This document shows, piece after piece, positions 14,601 to 27,226 of a DNA stretch of 64,000 bases (position 1 is the first letter of the stretch; the number at the start of each line of letters is the position of its first letter). The translations under genes and the position numbers were made by a program. This DNA is from Rhynchopus sp. YZ270_cl-10 (lineage: Eukaryota > Euglenozoa > Diplonemea > Diplonemida > Diplonemidae): positions 1,240,001 through 1,304,000 of the forward strand of contig OZ037833.1 of the NCBI GenBank assembly GCA_964035575.1, read 5' to 3'. The notes under the pieces are model-generated. The model was not told the origin of the DNA and did not search any database. It saw nothing but the letters and a program-made list of their open reading frames with translations.

Positions 14601-17600
14601 CAACTGCGGGGGCGGCCAAGTGCTCGACGAACGAGTGCGACTTCCACGAGAAGACGTGTTCCGACGTGGGACAGGTGTGCTACGACCCGGACCTGTCGGC
14701 GCAGTCGCTTGGAGACTGGACCTGCACATGTGTGGCACCGTACGTGGGGTCGCAGGTGGCAGCGGCGGCAAAGTGCCAGGTGGACGAGTGTGAGCTGTAC
14801 GGACACGTGTGCACGGCTGCGGGACAGACCTGTGTTGACGAGGAGAAGGACATGGCGGGCTTCTGGAAGTGTGTCTGCCCGCCACCGAACGAGAAGTTCA
14901 AGCGTAACATGGGTGTGGCAGACTGCGTTGTCGACGAGTGCACGACATGGACGAACACAAGCACCCCGTCTGCGATGCCGTCGAACGACCGGAACGCAGT
15001 GAACCTGTGCGAGCAGGCTGGGCAGGTGTGCGAGGACCCGAACCACAACGCGTCGTCTGCTGGGGACTGGACGTGCACGTGCCCGTCTCCGGGGAACAGA
15101 ACTGCGCGTGCACACGTGGCGACGTGCGATGTGGACGAGTGTGCGGACCCTGCGAAGGAGTCTGTGTGTGAGGCCAAGGGGCAGCGCTGCGTGGACCCGA
15201 ACTGGGAGCCTGGTCACGAAGGCGACTGGACGTGTGTGTGCGTGCCGCCGTCGGTTGGGACGGGGATGCAGGCTGTGGCCGTGTGCCTGGTGGACGAGTG
15301 CAAGACCGAAGGTGCTGTGTGCCAGTCAAGCGGTCAGCTGTGTGTTGACACCAACCATGCGGAGGCTGGGACGTGGGCGTGCGAGTGTGTGGCACACGCG
15401 GGCGTGAACGCGTCGCAGCTGGGAGGACTGGCAGACTGCAACCCGCCGTCGAGCGAGTGCAGAATTGACGCAATCCGCGAGGTGTGCACGTCGTCGAACC
15501 AGGGCTGCTACGACCCGGACCTGAAGGCACACAACGACTGGGTGTGCGAGTGCGTGCCGCCTGCCACAGGACCGCAGAAGCAGGGTGAGGCGACAGTGTG
15601 TGTGCTCGACGAGTGTGAGGAGGAGTGCCCGACATGCGGGAAGTCGGTGTGCGCGGCCGCGGGTCAGACGTGCACAGACGCGAACACGGACGCAGCCTCG
15701 CTGAGCGACTGGACTTGCACATGCCCGACCCCCTCGACAGGATCGAAGAAGGGAGGCGTGGCGGTGTGCCAGCTGGACGAGTGTGCTGCGGTGTGCGACG
15801 GCTGCCCGTCGGACATCTGCACTGCGGCAGGTACGCAGTGTGAGGACACGAACAAGGACGCACGTTCGCCCGGAGACTGGGAGTGCGTGTGCCGTGCACC
15901 TGCCCTGGGACGTGTGACACAGGGCGTGCCGGTGTGCCTGATTGACGAGTGCGAGCAGAACGCACACAAGTGCGCGGATGGGCAGACGTGCGCTGACGCG
16001 AACAAGCTTGCGGCGTCCGAGGGAGACTGGACGTGCACGTGCCCGCCGCCGACGTCTGGAATTGCGGTGGCGAGTGCGGCAGTGTGCTTCGAGAACGAGT
16101 GTCTCGTGGACGACAATGTGAAGACGTGCACTGCAGGGGGACAGGTGTGCATTGACCCTAAGCCGCAGCCGACGAACAAGGGTGACTGGGAGTGCCACTG
16201 CGCGCAGGGGAAGACCTTTGCTGTGGCGGCGGCAGCAGTCTGTGTGCTGGACGAGTGTGTGGAGCAGTGCACGTCGTGCGCGGACAGCGGGGGTGGTAAC
16301 GTGTGTGCGAAGGCCGGGCAGCTCTGCACGGACCCGAACACGTCGCCGGAGAGCACACGTGACTGGAAGTGCCAGTGTGCGGCAGGGGAGAAGGCTGCGC
16401 TTGGTGGCCCTGCGACGTGCGAGGTGGACGAGTGCTGGCAGCCAAGCAACTTTGGTGCACACACGTGCCATGACACACCGCGGACGACGGTCGACGGGTG
16501 TGCGTGCCAGTGTGGCTGGCAGGTGCAGGATGCGGCGCAGTACCCCGGGGCACACGGTGCTGGTATTGAGGTGGGCTGTCTGGCTGGGTGCTGCAACCCG
16601 AACGTCGTGGCGTCGGGGGCGTGGTGCCTGCTGGAGCCTGTGCAGACGACGGCCGTGTGCCAGGACCTCGTGACTGCGGGGGAGATGGTGCAGACGTGCG
16701 CGGTGCTGGCGTCGGGAGTGGCACCGGCGAAGCCGGAGAACCTGTGCACGAAGGCGGGCCAGGTGTGCGTCGACCCGGACACGAGTGCGACGAGCTCTGG
16801 TGACTGGCGGTGCGAGTGCGTTTCGCCGGCGAGCGGAGACCCGAGTGTCGGGAAGGCTGGGTCGTGCAAGATCGACGAGTGCGAGAAGAACGGGCAGGTG
16901 TGCTCTGCGGCGGGACAGCTGTGCAAGGACGCGGACAAGGCGACGGAGAACACGTGGGAGTGTGTGTGCCCGTCGCCTGCGACAGGGTCTGCGACCGGGA
17001 AGGTTGCGGCGTGCGTGTACGTGGGTGAGTGCGAGACGGCAAGCATTGCGGAGGTGTGCGAGCAGGTGGGGCAGACGTGCTACGACCCGGACGCAGCTGT
17101 GACTGGGGACTGGGTGTGCAAGTGCGTGGACCCGGCGACGGGTGTGCCTGCTCTCATGACGACGGCGACGTGTGTGCTGGACGAGTGCACGGCGGAGTGC
17201 CCGACGTGTGCGGACAAGGGGTTCGGAAACCTGTGCGATGTGGCTGGACAGCACTGCGTGGAGTCGTCGACGTCGCCGGCAGACGTTGAGGACTGGATGT
17301 GCAAGTGTGTTGGAGACGCCGTTGGGGAGTCTGTGGCATCTGTGGCCGTGTGCACGCTGGACGAGTGCAAGATGAACAACGGACGCCTGGCACAGCTGTG
17401 CGGTGCGGCCGGGCAGACCTGCAACGACCCGAACAAGGCGGTGCTTGGGGGTCTGAACGACTGGGAGTGCGTGTGCCCTCCACCAAGCATCGGGCGTGTG
17501 ACGGGGAAGCTTGCAACGTGTCTGCGTGATGAGTGCCTGGAGACAGACGTGGCTGCGGTGTGCACGTCGGCAGGACAGACGTGCCAGGACCCGAACACGG

Positions 17601-20600
17601 ACGCACGCAGCACCGGAGACTGGACGTGCGCGTGCTCGGCGAAGCCGGGTGAGACACCGAAGGTGGCGAAGGGGAAGGCCGCAAAGTGCGTGCTGCCGCC
17701 GAGCTCGTGGTGCGTGCAGCACGGCGAGACGTGCACGTTCCTGGGACAGGCGTGCGTGCCCGCGGCAAGCATTCTGGAAGACGGCTCGTGCGCATGCATT
17801 GAGCCGCAGACAGGGCCGACGAAGGTGGGGGCGGCAACAGTGTGCATCCTTGACGAGTGCACGGCGGTTTGTGCGACGTGTGCCGACCACGGTGCCGGTA
17901 ACGTGTGCGACAAGGCGGGACAGACGTGCCAGGAGGGAAGCATGAACCCTGTGACCGGGAAGGGAGACTGGCGCTGCAAGTGTGCCGGGTCGGACATGTC
18001 GGCGGTGGCGGCAGTGGCGGTGTGCACCGTGAACGAGTGTGACACAGACGAGAAGGCAAAGGTGTGCGCAGCTGCGGAGCAGACGTGCACAGACAAGAAC
18101 ACGGCCGGAGACTCGCTGAACGACTGGATGTGCGCATGCCACGAGCCCTGGACGGGGAGCAAGATGCTCGGGGCTGCGGACTGCAAGTTTGACGAGTGCC
18201 TGTTCGCCGGAAGCGAGTGCACGGCGCTGGGGCAGACCTGCTTCGACAAGGACACGTCTGCACAGGTGCGTGGTGACTGGGAGTGCCGCTGTGTGGCGCC
18301 TGCAGAGGGCTTCGCTATTGCGAAGGCAGCGACGTGTGTGTACACGGGGGAGTGCGAGAAGCAGGAGATCGCAGAGGTGTGCACGAAGGCAGGACAGACC
18401 TGTGTGGACCCGAACCCGGCTGTGGCGGACGACTGGGAGTGCCGCTGCGTGTCGCCCGAGGCAGGATCACACACCAGGGGGGCAGTGGCGGTGTGCATGC
18501 TGGACGAGTGCCGTGCGACGTGCTCGTCGTGTGCAACGAAGCCAGGGTCGCTGACACACGCATGCGCGTCTGCGGAGCAGGACTGCATGGACCCGGACAC
18601 AGCAGCGACAAGCATTGCGGACTGGAAGTGTTCGTGCCGTGCGCCTGCGTCTGGGGAGATGGTGGGTGCGGCGGCTGTGTGCAGCGTGGACGAGTGCTAC
18701 AATGCAGAGAACCGTGCGGCGTGCTCGCGTGTGAAGGACACAACAGGGGCGGAGGTGCAGCACTGTGTGGACAAGGACTACACAAAGACCGGGGACTGGG
18801 TGTGCGAGTGCATGTACCCGTACCACGGAACCGCGGGACAGCGTGAGGCGGCAGTGTGCGTGGTCGACGAGTGCACGGCGCCGGAGGCGTGGAGCAAGCG
18901 CCCGAACGGAAACGCGGTGTGTGGGGCGAAGGGACAGACCTGCCTCGACCCTCAGCAGGGTGTGGCATCGGAGTTTGAGAACTGGGTGTGCCAGTGTGCG
19001 GACGGTACTGGGGAGCCGAACAGGGGTGCGCCGTCGACGGATTGCAAGCAGGACACACTGTGTGCGCAGTTCGGGTCTGCATGCGGGCCGCTCGAGATGT
19101 GCGTGGAGAAGGAGGACGTGTGGTCGTGCAGGTGCATTCCGCCCTTCGTGGGTGAGGCTGCTGGGAAGGCGGCATCCTGTGTGCTGGACGAGTGCACGGC
19201 GGAGTGCACGACGTGTGCGCAGCAGGGTGCAGTGCACATGTGCACGCAGGCCGGGCAGAAGTGCGTGGACCACGACAAGTCACCGGACAGCCGTTCCGAC
19301 TGGTCGTGCGTGTGCGAGGTCGGGAAGGGAGAGGCTGCTCTCCACAAGGCGGAGTGCATGGTTGACGAGTGCACGCTGAACGGAGTGACGTGCGAGGGTA
19401 AGGGCCAGGAGTGCGTTGACCCGGACATGCATGCCGAGACAAGCGGAGACTGGGTGTGCCAGTGCATTGCGCCTGCGGCTGGTAAGGCCGTGGCCGGACC
19501 TGCTACATGCCTGCTTGACGAGTGCAACCTGTACGGCGGGAAGTGCACAGTGGTGGGACAGGTGTGCATTGACCAGAACACTGCTGCGGCGAGTCTGAAC
19601 GACTGGACGTGCAACTGCCCGGCACCTTCGTCGGGATACATGTACGCTGGACCTGCATCGTGCACGTACACGGGGGCGTGCCAGGACGCTGCGAACTTGG
19701 ACGTGTGCGCGGATGCGGGTCAGCGCTGCTTCCCAGGGAACTCGTCGGCAGACGACTTCAGGTGTGGGTGCATGCCGCCGTACCGTGGCACTGCTGGGGT
19801 GCGTGCCCCTGCACAGTGCATGATCGACGAGTGCGAGGACATCTGTGCAACGTGCGCGCGCACAAACGAGAAGGCTGTCAACGTTTGCGCGGGTGCGGGC
19901 CAGCGTTGCGAGGACCCGAACCTGTCTGTGCAGAGCCTGGGTGACTGGGTGTGCATGTGCCAGGCCCCGTCGACAACAGCGGCCGTTGCGCATGCTGTTG
20001 ACAGCTGCCTTGTGGATGAGTGCCTTGCCATCACCATGACAGGTGCACGCAAGTGCGACAACTTCAAGCGCTACACGAACGACGGCTGCGAGTGTGCGTG
20101 CGGCTGGAAGGTCAGCGGCATCAACGGCGGCGGTCCCGGCCTTGACGAGAACTGCAACACAGGATGCTGCAACCCGGACAAGGCAAAGGAGGGAGACTGG
20201 TGCATTGTTGCCGACAGTGCCTTCAACAAGAAGAGCGGTGTCTGCAGTGCGCTTATCAGCAAGCAGCAGACGTGTGCGAACGAGCGTGCACCTGCCCCTG
20301 CAGGCGCACCTGTGAGCGAGTTTGTCGACATCTGTGCTGCCTCTGGCCAGCGTTGCTACGACCCTAACCACAACCCAAGTGTGCAGGGTGACTGGGAGTG
20401 CCACTGCACAACCTCTGAGGACTACCACATTCTTACCCCGGCAAAGTGCAGTATGTGTTTTTCCCTCCCTCTCTTCTTCTTCTTCTTCTGGTGGTTTTGT
20501 TGTTTTCCTTTTTCCTTTTTATGATGAGTTGTTGGAAAAGTAACTGTGTTTCTGAGTTAACCCACACGCACACGCCACACTTGGCGCATACCCCGCACTT

Positions 20601-23015
20601 GGGGCAGGGATTACCGAAAAACTGATATACAGAAATATACAGAAACACCACACAACACCCACAAACCTTTTCACCACCACACAGGCGTTGACGAGTGCGA
20701 TCAGGTCACAGTGTGCTCGCAGGTTGGGCAGAAGTGCTTTGACAAGAACACCGATGCGGAGTCGAAGGACGACTGGGAATGCCAGTGCCTGTCAGGAAGC
20801 GGGTCGAAGGACATGGCTGCTGCGGAGTGTGGTATGACCTCCCTCTGCTCTCCTCCGCCCTTACCCCACCTCTTACCCACCCCTTGCCCCTACCCACCCA
20901 CCCCGCCGCCTTGACACAACCCATCGTGCAAATGCTGCAAACGTGCACTCCCCTTCCTTTGGTTGTGATGCCATTTGTTTGTGTGTATTTCCTGTTGTGA
21001 TTGTCTGAAGGCGCACAACTATGCTGTGCAATGACGATTGTGATTTAGCTGACTGCTAAACACAGGGCCTGGGCTCATCTTGCTAACCCATCTCCAAAAC
21101 ATTAACACTTATATACCTGCACGTGTGGCGCACGATGACTTGCCACTGAGCATGCTTCCCATTAACTTCCTTCTTAACTGCCTTCTTTGCACACACGCAC
21201 ACCCATATCCACACAGTGTTCGACGGACACGACGAGTGCCAGATTGAGGCAAACCAGAAGACCTGCCTGAACGCTGGACAGTACTGCTACGACGAGGACC
21301 CGGAGCTGGCGGGCGACTGGGTGTGCCACTGCACAGACCCCTACGTGCAGGAGGCACCGGGTATCACAGAGGCTGCGACCTGTGTGATTGACGAGTGCCT
21401 GGCGACATGCCCGACGTGCGCAAGGAAGGGAGACGGACACGGCTACGCCTGTGAGGGACAGCAGTGTGTTGACCCGTCAGGATCGGAGCTTGGGGACTGG
21501 CGCTGCGACTGCCTTGCCCCTGCCCTTGGCGCTGGTCTGCAGGAGCGTGCGGTGTGCGTGCAGGACGAGTGTCTCGACACACAGAACCTGCAGAAGTGCA
21601 CAGACAAGAACCAGGAGTGCGTGGACCTGCACCCAAGCGACACAAGCCTGAACGACTGGGAGTGCCACTGCGTGCGCCCGGCCCTGGGTTCGGCCATTGG
21701 CCACGCAGCAGTGTGCAAGATCAACGAGTGTCTGACGGATGAAAACATGCAGCTGTGCCACGAGAAGGGACAGATGTGCTTCGACCCTGACACAACAGCA
21801 GAGTCGACAGACGACTGGATCTGCAGATGCCCGGCCCCTGCTATTGGAAGTGCGACGATGAAGCCTGCGGAGTGCGTCTTTGTTGGGGAGTGCGACAGGC
21901 CGGAGATTGCAGCTGTGTGCATTGCAGTGGAGCAGACGTGCGTCGACACGGACGTGGCACAGGACGGGACCTGGGTGTGCAGCTGTGTGGCACCGAAGAC
22001 AGGGACGAACGGGCTCATGGGCCCTGCGGAGTGTGGGATTGACGAGTGCCAGGCTGAGTGCAAGACGTGCGAGATGGACGTGTGCAAGGAGGCCGGACAG
22101 GACTGCTACGACCCGGACGTCACGATTGAGGGTGACTGGATGTGCGCATGCAAGGGCGGCACCGGGAACAAGACCACGACGGCACCGGCAGTGTGCACAG
22201 GTGTTGTGTGCGCGACGCTGGGTGCTGAGGAGTGCACAGCTGCACCCGAGTGTGTGTACGAGAGCTACTACGGCCTTTGCGACTACGTCAGGGGGGCACC
22301 GGAATGGAACACATCTGCCCCGGCACGTCCGATTGGCGAGGGTGAGGACGACGACGACTGCACCTTCTGGGAGTGCTGGTGGTGGCTGCTTCTGCTCCTC
22401 CTCCTGTGCTGCTGCCTCCTGCTTGCCTTCCTCCTGTTCCGCTGCAGACAGAAGCAGCAGCAGAACGAGATGGACGACGACAAGTGGAACAAGCAGTTCC
22501 AGGCTGAGGTTGGCGACGATGAGAACGACTACGGCATGGTATGGCGCCTCCCATCAGGGACAGGTTTACGTTCATTGTCACGTTATGATGTTTTGTCACC
22601 ACCTCGACGTCACGTCACCTCCACAACTTGGCACGACAAAGGATAGTTGACATCCCCCTGGCTTGTGTTCCTTTACTTTGCCCTGGTTGGCACAGTTCAT
22701 AGGCTAGCTCTGTACATGAATGAACCAGGGCTGTGTTTCTGCTATGTGGTTCCACCACTGGACCGTTTACTCATCGGCTGGTTTGTTATCCAGGGTAGTG
22801 AGCAATACTGATTTTGTACCCCCTCCCCCCCCCCCCCCCTTTTTTTTGTCTTTGTTGAGTTCGATAGTTGCATTTATCTTCCACCACCACACCCACCACC
22901 ACAGTCGGAACGCTCGCCCCAGGGCAGTGCAGCAGGAGGCACTGAGGAGCCGCTTCTTGAGATGTCTGCCAAGGACAGCAGCCCGGGATCCCGTGCTGAC
23001 GACGACGACATCTAA
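2651..23015 (+). CDS. giant vWA/EGF-repeat type I membrane protein
   Basis: Exons 2651-20450, 20685-20831, 21217-22538 and 22905-23015 join in frame to about 6,459 residues. Residues 1-17 form a signal peptide. Four units of about 560 residues follow, each a run of small Cys/Trp modules (C-x-W pattern) and then a vWA domain opening with CPD(L/M)DIAF and a DGSGS MIDAS motif; the vWA domains start near residues 264, 826, 1384 and 1943. Residues 2260-2325 are a Thr/Pro mucin-like linker. About 65-70 EGF-like modules (DEC...C...GQxC.D...W.C.C...C) follow, with three unusual DGCxCxCGW modules among them. A Trp/Leu/Cys-rich span at about 6370-6391 precedes a 68-residue acidic tail. vWA and EGF modules usually bind ligands or metal at the cell surface, so adhesion, mating or prey capture is a reasonable inference; the ligand is unknown. 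No named orthologue is recognised. Confidence 0.9.
20451..20684 (+). other. intron 1 of the giant gene
   Basis: Donor GTATGTG and acceptor CACCACCACACAG. Removing 234 bases restores an EGF-like module across the junction (phase 1). Reading through instead gives a Phe-rich tail and a stop at about 20524. Confidence 0.85.
20832..21216 (+). other. intron 2 of the giant gene
   Basis: Donor GTATGA and acceptor ATATCCACACAG. Splicing keeps the EGF-module spacing (an AEC end joined to V-F-D-G-H-D-E-C). Confidence 0.85.
22539..22904 (+). other. intron 3 of the giant gene
   Basis: Donor GTATGG and acceptor CCACCACCACAG, phase 0. It interrupts the cytoplasmic tail. The last exon encodes an acidic tail ending in four Asp and one Ile before TAA at 23013-23015. 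The intron contains a long C run followed by a T run near 22823-22848. Confidence 0.8.
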
Positions 23016-23958
23016 GTGGACCATCTACACTTGTGCATGATCAAGAGAGATGCAATTTGAAGCATGTGACGGAGGAGCCTGTCACGTGCTGTTACTCCCT
23101 TACCCCATCTCCCCGTTTGGTTTGTTTTTCGTTTTGTGTTTCTTGTGTGTGAGACGCTGTTCCGCCCCACCCCCCAATCCCGCACCCGTTGTTTGCTTCC
23201 TGTGTTTTTTTTTTGTTTTTTTTTTGGACAACACTTCGCTCGAGCAGATCGTTCCCATCGAATTGTGTTGTCTTACCACCCCCCCCTCATACTTTCCCGC
23301 CTTTCTTAGGCAGGTTTGTCCACAACTTTTGGTTTCCTTCGCACAGATAAGAAGAGTGCGTTGCAGGAAAACACAAAAAAGAAAAAAAACTGTTTTATTC
23401 GATCCTTACACGGTGACTGTTACTCCCTCCCCCCTTCCCTGTCCCTGTATTTGCGCTCTGTCCATGTGCCATCAAAATACACCAATAATGAGTCCAGAGT
23501 GGCCCCGAGAATTTAAAAAAAAAAAACCCAGCGGGGGCTGCCGAAGCAGGTCAGGCACCTATGACGGGTTTCTGCTCTGTGTCCCTTAAGGCTTTTTTTT
23601 TTAATATTATGGCCACCTCCTGTCACTGTTCCCCCCTTCCTCCTTCCTCCTTCCCCCCTTCTCCTCGCACACACTTTCACCTCCTCCCGCAGTGTGCATA
23701 CAATTGTGTATTTGTGCAGGATGTGGTTTTTTTTTGTGTGGGCAGAAGAACCTTTACCTGAGGTGTTTAGGCTGTTAGTGTGAAGGATTGTCGTGGTCTT
23801 CGGGTGACTATGCACAGCAAGAGGATTCGACGTGGATCAACCCTTTGTGTGTATTTTTGTTGCCAGCCGGAGCCAAGCAATCCTGTGTCTCAGCCCCTGC
23901 CTATTTCCCCTCCCCCAGCTCCCATCCCCCAAATTAGCCTTAATCGCAGGGAACTGCT

Positions 23959-23992
<34 letters not shown>

Positions 23993-24728
23993 GAGGGAAA
24001 ACCACCCCACGTCCACTGTTCAGGGTGCATAGTTTGTGCGGTTCCCCCACCTTTTTTTGCAGCCTCCCTGTGCTTGAAGGAAAAAATTATATTGTTTATG
24101 ACCTGTAACACGGCATATTCACTAGTCTTATCATGCTCGCTTTTTGCCTTGTGTGGATTTATTGTCTTTCTTTTGATTTTTTGTGTGTTGGAGTGTTTTT
24201 TTTTTGACAATAAAATATGTAGGGGGCAAAAATAGAGCACAGATCAAAGCAAAAAATAGGGGGAGATGGAGAGAAGAGGGATAAGTGTACCAAAAAAAAA
24301 AACAAAAAAAAAACAAAAATAAAAATAAAAAAAAACTTCCCTTTTTCTTCTGCGAACCGCGTTGGTAAAAAGGCCGAAAAAAAAGGTGCACTTTTCCCCC
24401 TCTTTTTTCTTGTCTCTCTCTTTTCTCAACACCATTTTTTGGAAAATTGAATTATAATTATCCCCCCCCCCGCACCGAGAATTCCAATTTCAATTTTTAT
24501 TCGCAAACAATTTCCCCTTTTTTTCCCCCCCTTTAGTCAAAACGCCTTTTCAATAAGGCAAAAAAAAAAAAAAGTAAAAAGCAAAATTTTTTAAAAGTCA
24601 TCGTCGTTGTGGAGTGGCACATCCGTTATTTTTATATTTTTTTACTGAAGCGTCTGTTTAAAAAAAAACCCCCACAAACAGAGGACAATATTGTATGTGT
24701 GTAGCATTTCTTAAGAAAGACCTCCATC

Positions 24729-24957
24729 CACGACGGTGAAGTAACGGGTGTTACAAGTGGAGTTACAAGTGAGTTACATGTAACTTTTGTTACATGTAAC
24801 TCACTTGTAACCCACTTGTAACCCACCAGTTACAACCTGATTTTGCCTGTAATTCATGTATCCCACTTGTAACTCACTTGTAACTCACTTGTAACGGTTT
24901 TTCACTTGTAACGTTACTAGTAACTTCACTTGTAATGTACTATACTTCACCGTCGTG
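24729..24957 (+). mobile_element. 229-bp TIR element (MITE-like), copy 1
   Basis: The ends are perfect inverted repeats over the first ten bases or so (CACGACGGTGAAGTA versus TACTTCACCGTCGTG). The interior is made of GTTACAAGTG-type decamers in both orientations. A same-length copy lies inverted at 42659-42887. The flanking dinucleotide is TC on both sides here and TA on both sides at copy 2, which may be a 2-base target duplication. There is no coding capacity, so it would need a transposase in trans. Confidence 0.85.
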
Positions 24958-27174
24958 TCTGTTACCCCCCCCCCCCCCCCCCCCACTTACCCCTCTTTTT
25001 TAAAAGAGAGTGTCTAAATATGCACCGGATCGGTACCCAACTTTGGCCCATCTAATTTTTTAAAAAAAATTGCTGATTCCATAGGAAGAAAAAAAACCGT
25101 TTTGAAACGATTTGTTTTTCCCTTCAGTAAACATCAAAATTTAAAAAAAAGGCATAAAACAGCAAAAGACCCCCCCTACCCACCACCCCAACAACAATGA
25201 CAAAAAAATCCCTTGTACGTGAAATTGTGTTTTTTTTCTTCTTTTTCTTCTTTTAAAGAGAATGGGTATGATTGTGGTAGGTAGGGCACATTGTCCCATC
25301 AAAGTCTTTGTGTACTTTTTGTGATTTTTTTTTTTTTTTTTTTGTTTTTTTTTTTTTGTGTGCGCAATCTGCTTCATATTTTGTTTTTTTCTTTGATGCA
25401 GTACAATCACAATTTCCCCCCGTAATGAAAACCAAGCACGAGAGGCTTCTGTTGTTCTTCATTACCCCCCTTTTTTTTTCCTTTCGTCACACGGAAGCCA
25501 GGCCTCGCCTTTTTCTCCAATGCATTTTTTTTTTTTTTTTTTTTTCTGTTTTTTCTTCTTTTTCCATTCTGTATTGCGGGAAGGATAGAGTAGGGCTGGG
25601 GCAGTGGAATAGACATCGTTACTAATACAAAAGCCCCGCGATCGTTATGTTCAGGCGGACCCAAGCGTCAGCCGGATGAGATATGGTGTGGTGTATTTGT
25701 TTGTTTGTTTTCATTTTTTTTTTTTTTTTTTTTTCCTTCTTTTTCTTTTTCCTCTCTCCCGTCTCTTGCGTATAGCAAAAAAAAAAAAACAAACCAGAAG
25801 ATGTATTTCACCGCAGTTTTTTTTTTTAAACCCACGAGACCAAAAAAAAATGAGTGGATAGGGTATGGTCTTCCCCTCGAAACCCAGTTTTCCCCCTCTT
25901 TTTTGTTTTGGATACGGAGTGCCTTTTGTTTTAAATAAAAAGTAATTTATTGCTTTTATCTATTCAAAAAAAAAAATATTTATTTATCAAAAACCCCCCC
26001 CCTCTTTTTTGTTTTATTTGTTGCTCTTTTATTTCTCTGCATGGCCATATGACAACTGAAGCCGTTGTACTGTGCTTACGCAGGATTTAAGACTATTTTT
26101 TTTTGGAGGTGACTCAGGGGGGTGTACCTAAGCAACGAGAGGCTTATGTTCATCATCTGACCATTTTTTTTTCCCTCTTTTTTTTAAAAAGGTGTCTATT
26201 TTTTTTTTCTCTCGTATTCGTGTGCGCATTGTGTAGTCTGTGACAGTGTAGCCCTTTCCTCCACACTCACGTACCCAATTTTTTTTTAAAAGATAAATGA
26301 GTGACCCTGTGTACGTGATGGCTTTTTTTTAAAGTTATTCTTGTTGGTTTAGTGTATCTGTTATTAGAGGTATATGTCTGTGAGGAAGAGGAGACACATT
26401 CATCTGAATTTTTCCTTTTTTTTTTTTTTTTCTCGTTTTCTTCTTTCGTTTTTTTTTTTCTCTTTTTTTTTCTTCCTGTCATCCCTATTCCCTTTCTTAT
26501 CTCTGCAATGGCCATCACAAATGTTTTGTGTTTGACGAGATCTGGGCTTTGCAAGGAAAAAAGATGGTCAGGATATCCTTTTAGAAGGAGAAAAAAAAAG
26601 GGGGAGGGAAAGAAAAAAAAAAAAAAAAAGGAAAAAAAAAAAAAAAAAATGGGTACCAATGTTTTGTATTCACCTACCCTTTATGTCCTTGTTTCTTTTG
26701 CTGAGGAAAATATAGGAAAAAAAAAAGACCAAATTTAAAGATAAAATAGGTCTTTTTTTTCCATTCCGTTCTCCCCCAAAAAAACCCCCCATTTTTTTTT
26801 TTGTTTGATTTATTTTGTTTATTTTCAAAAAAAAAGAAAAAGGAAATTTTTTTGCAACAGAACATAGCAAATAAGTTTTTTTTTTTGAAAAAGGTATTTC
26901 AGAATGGGATATTTTGCTTTCCCGTGGTGTTACATCATGTACCTTTTTCCCCCTCACCCAAAAAAAAAATCAAAAAAATAAAAGGCAATTGGAGTTCTTC
27001 TCAATTTCATGTGATCTAATAAAATATGCTCCCGGCTTCTTTTTTTTTTTCCCCACACAAAACACCATAACTAGGAGAGAGTTTTGAGGATACATTTTGT
27101 TCCTTTTTTTTTTTTTGGAATCTTCCCGCGATCTTAAAACATTGCGTGCCAAAAAAAAAAATTTTTTTTTTAGT

Positions 27175-27226
27175 TATAGTGGAGTTCATCCTCGGGGTGT
27201 CTACACTAATACAACCAAGTTTTCAA
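27175..27226 (+). repeat. dispersed ~50-bp repeat, copy 2
   Basis: Carries ATAGTGGAGTTCATCCTCGG, then the ACACTAATACAACC core and AAGTTTTCAA, and runs into an A-rich tail (A/AG tract to about 27260). Confidence 0.7.

Noticed and set aside
22539-22646. Extension of the giant gene's third exon to the stop near 22646
   Set aside because: A GTATGG donor and a CCACCACCACAG acceptor give a more convincing acidic tail, and the extension is unlike a cytoplasmic tail.
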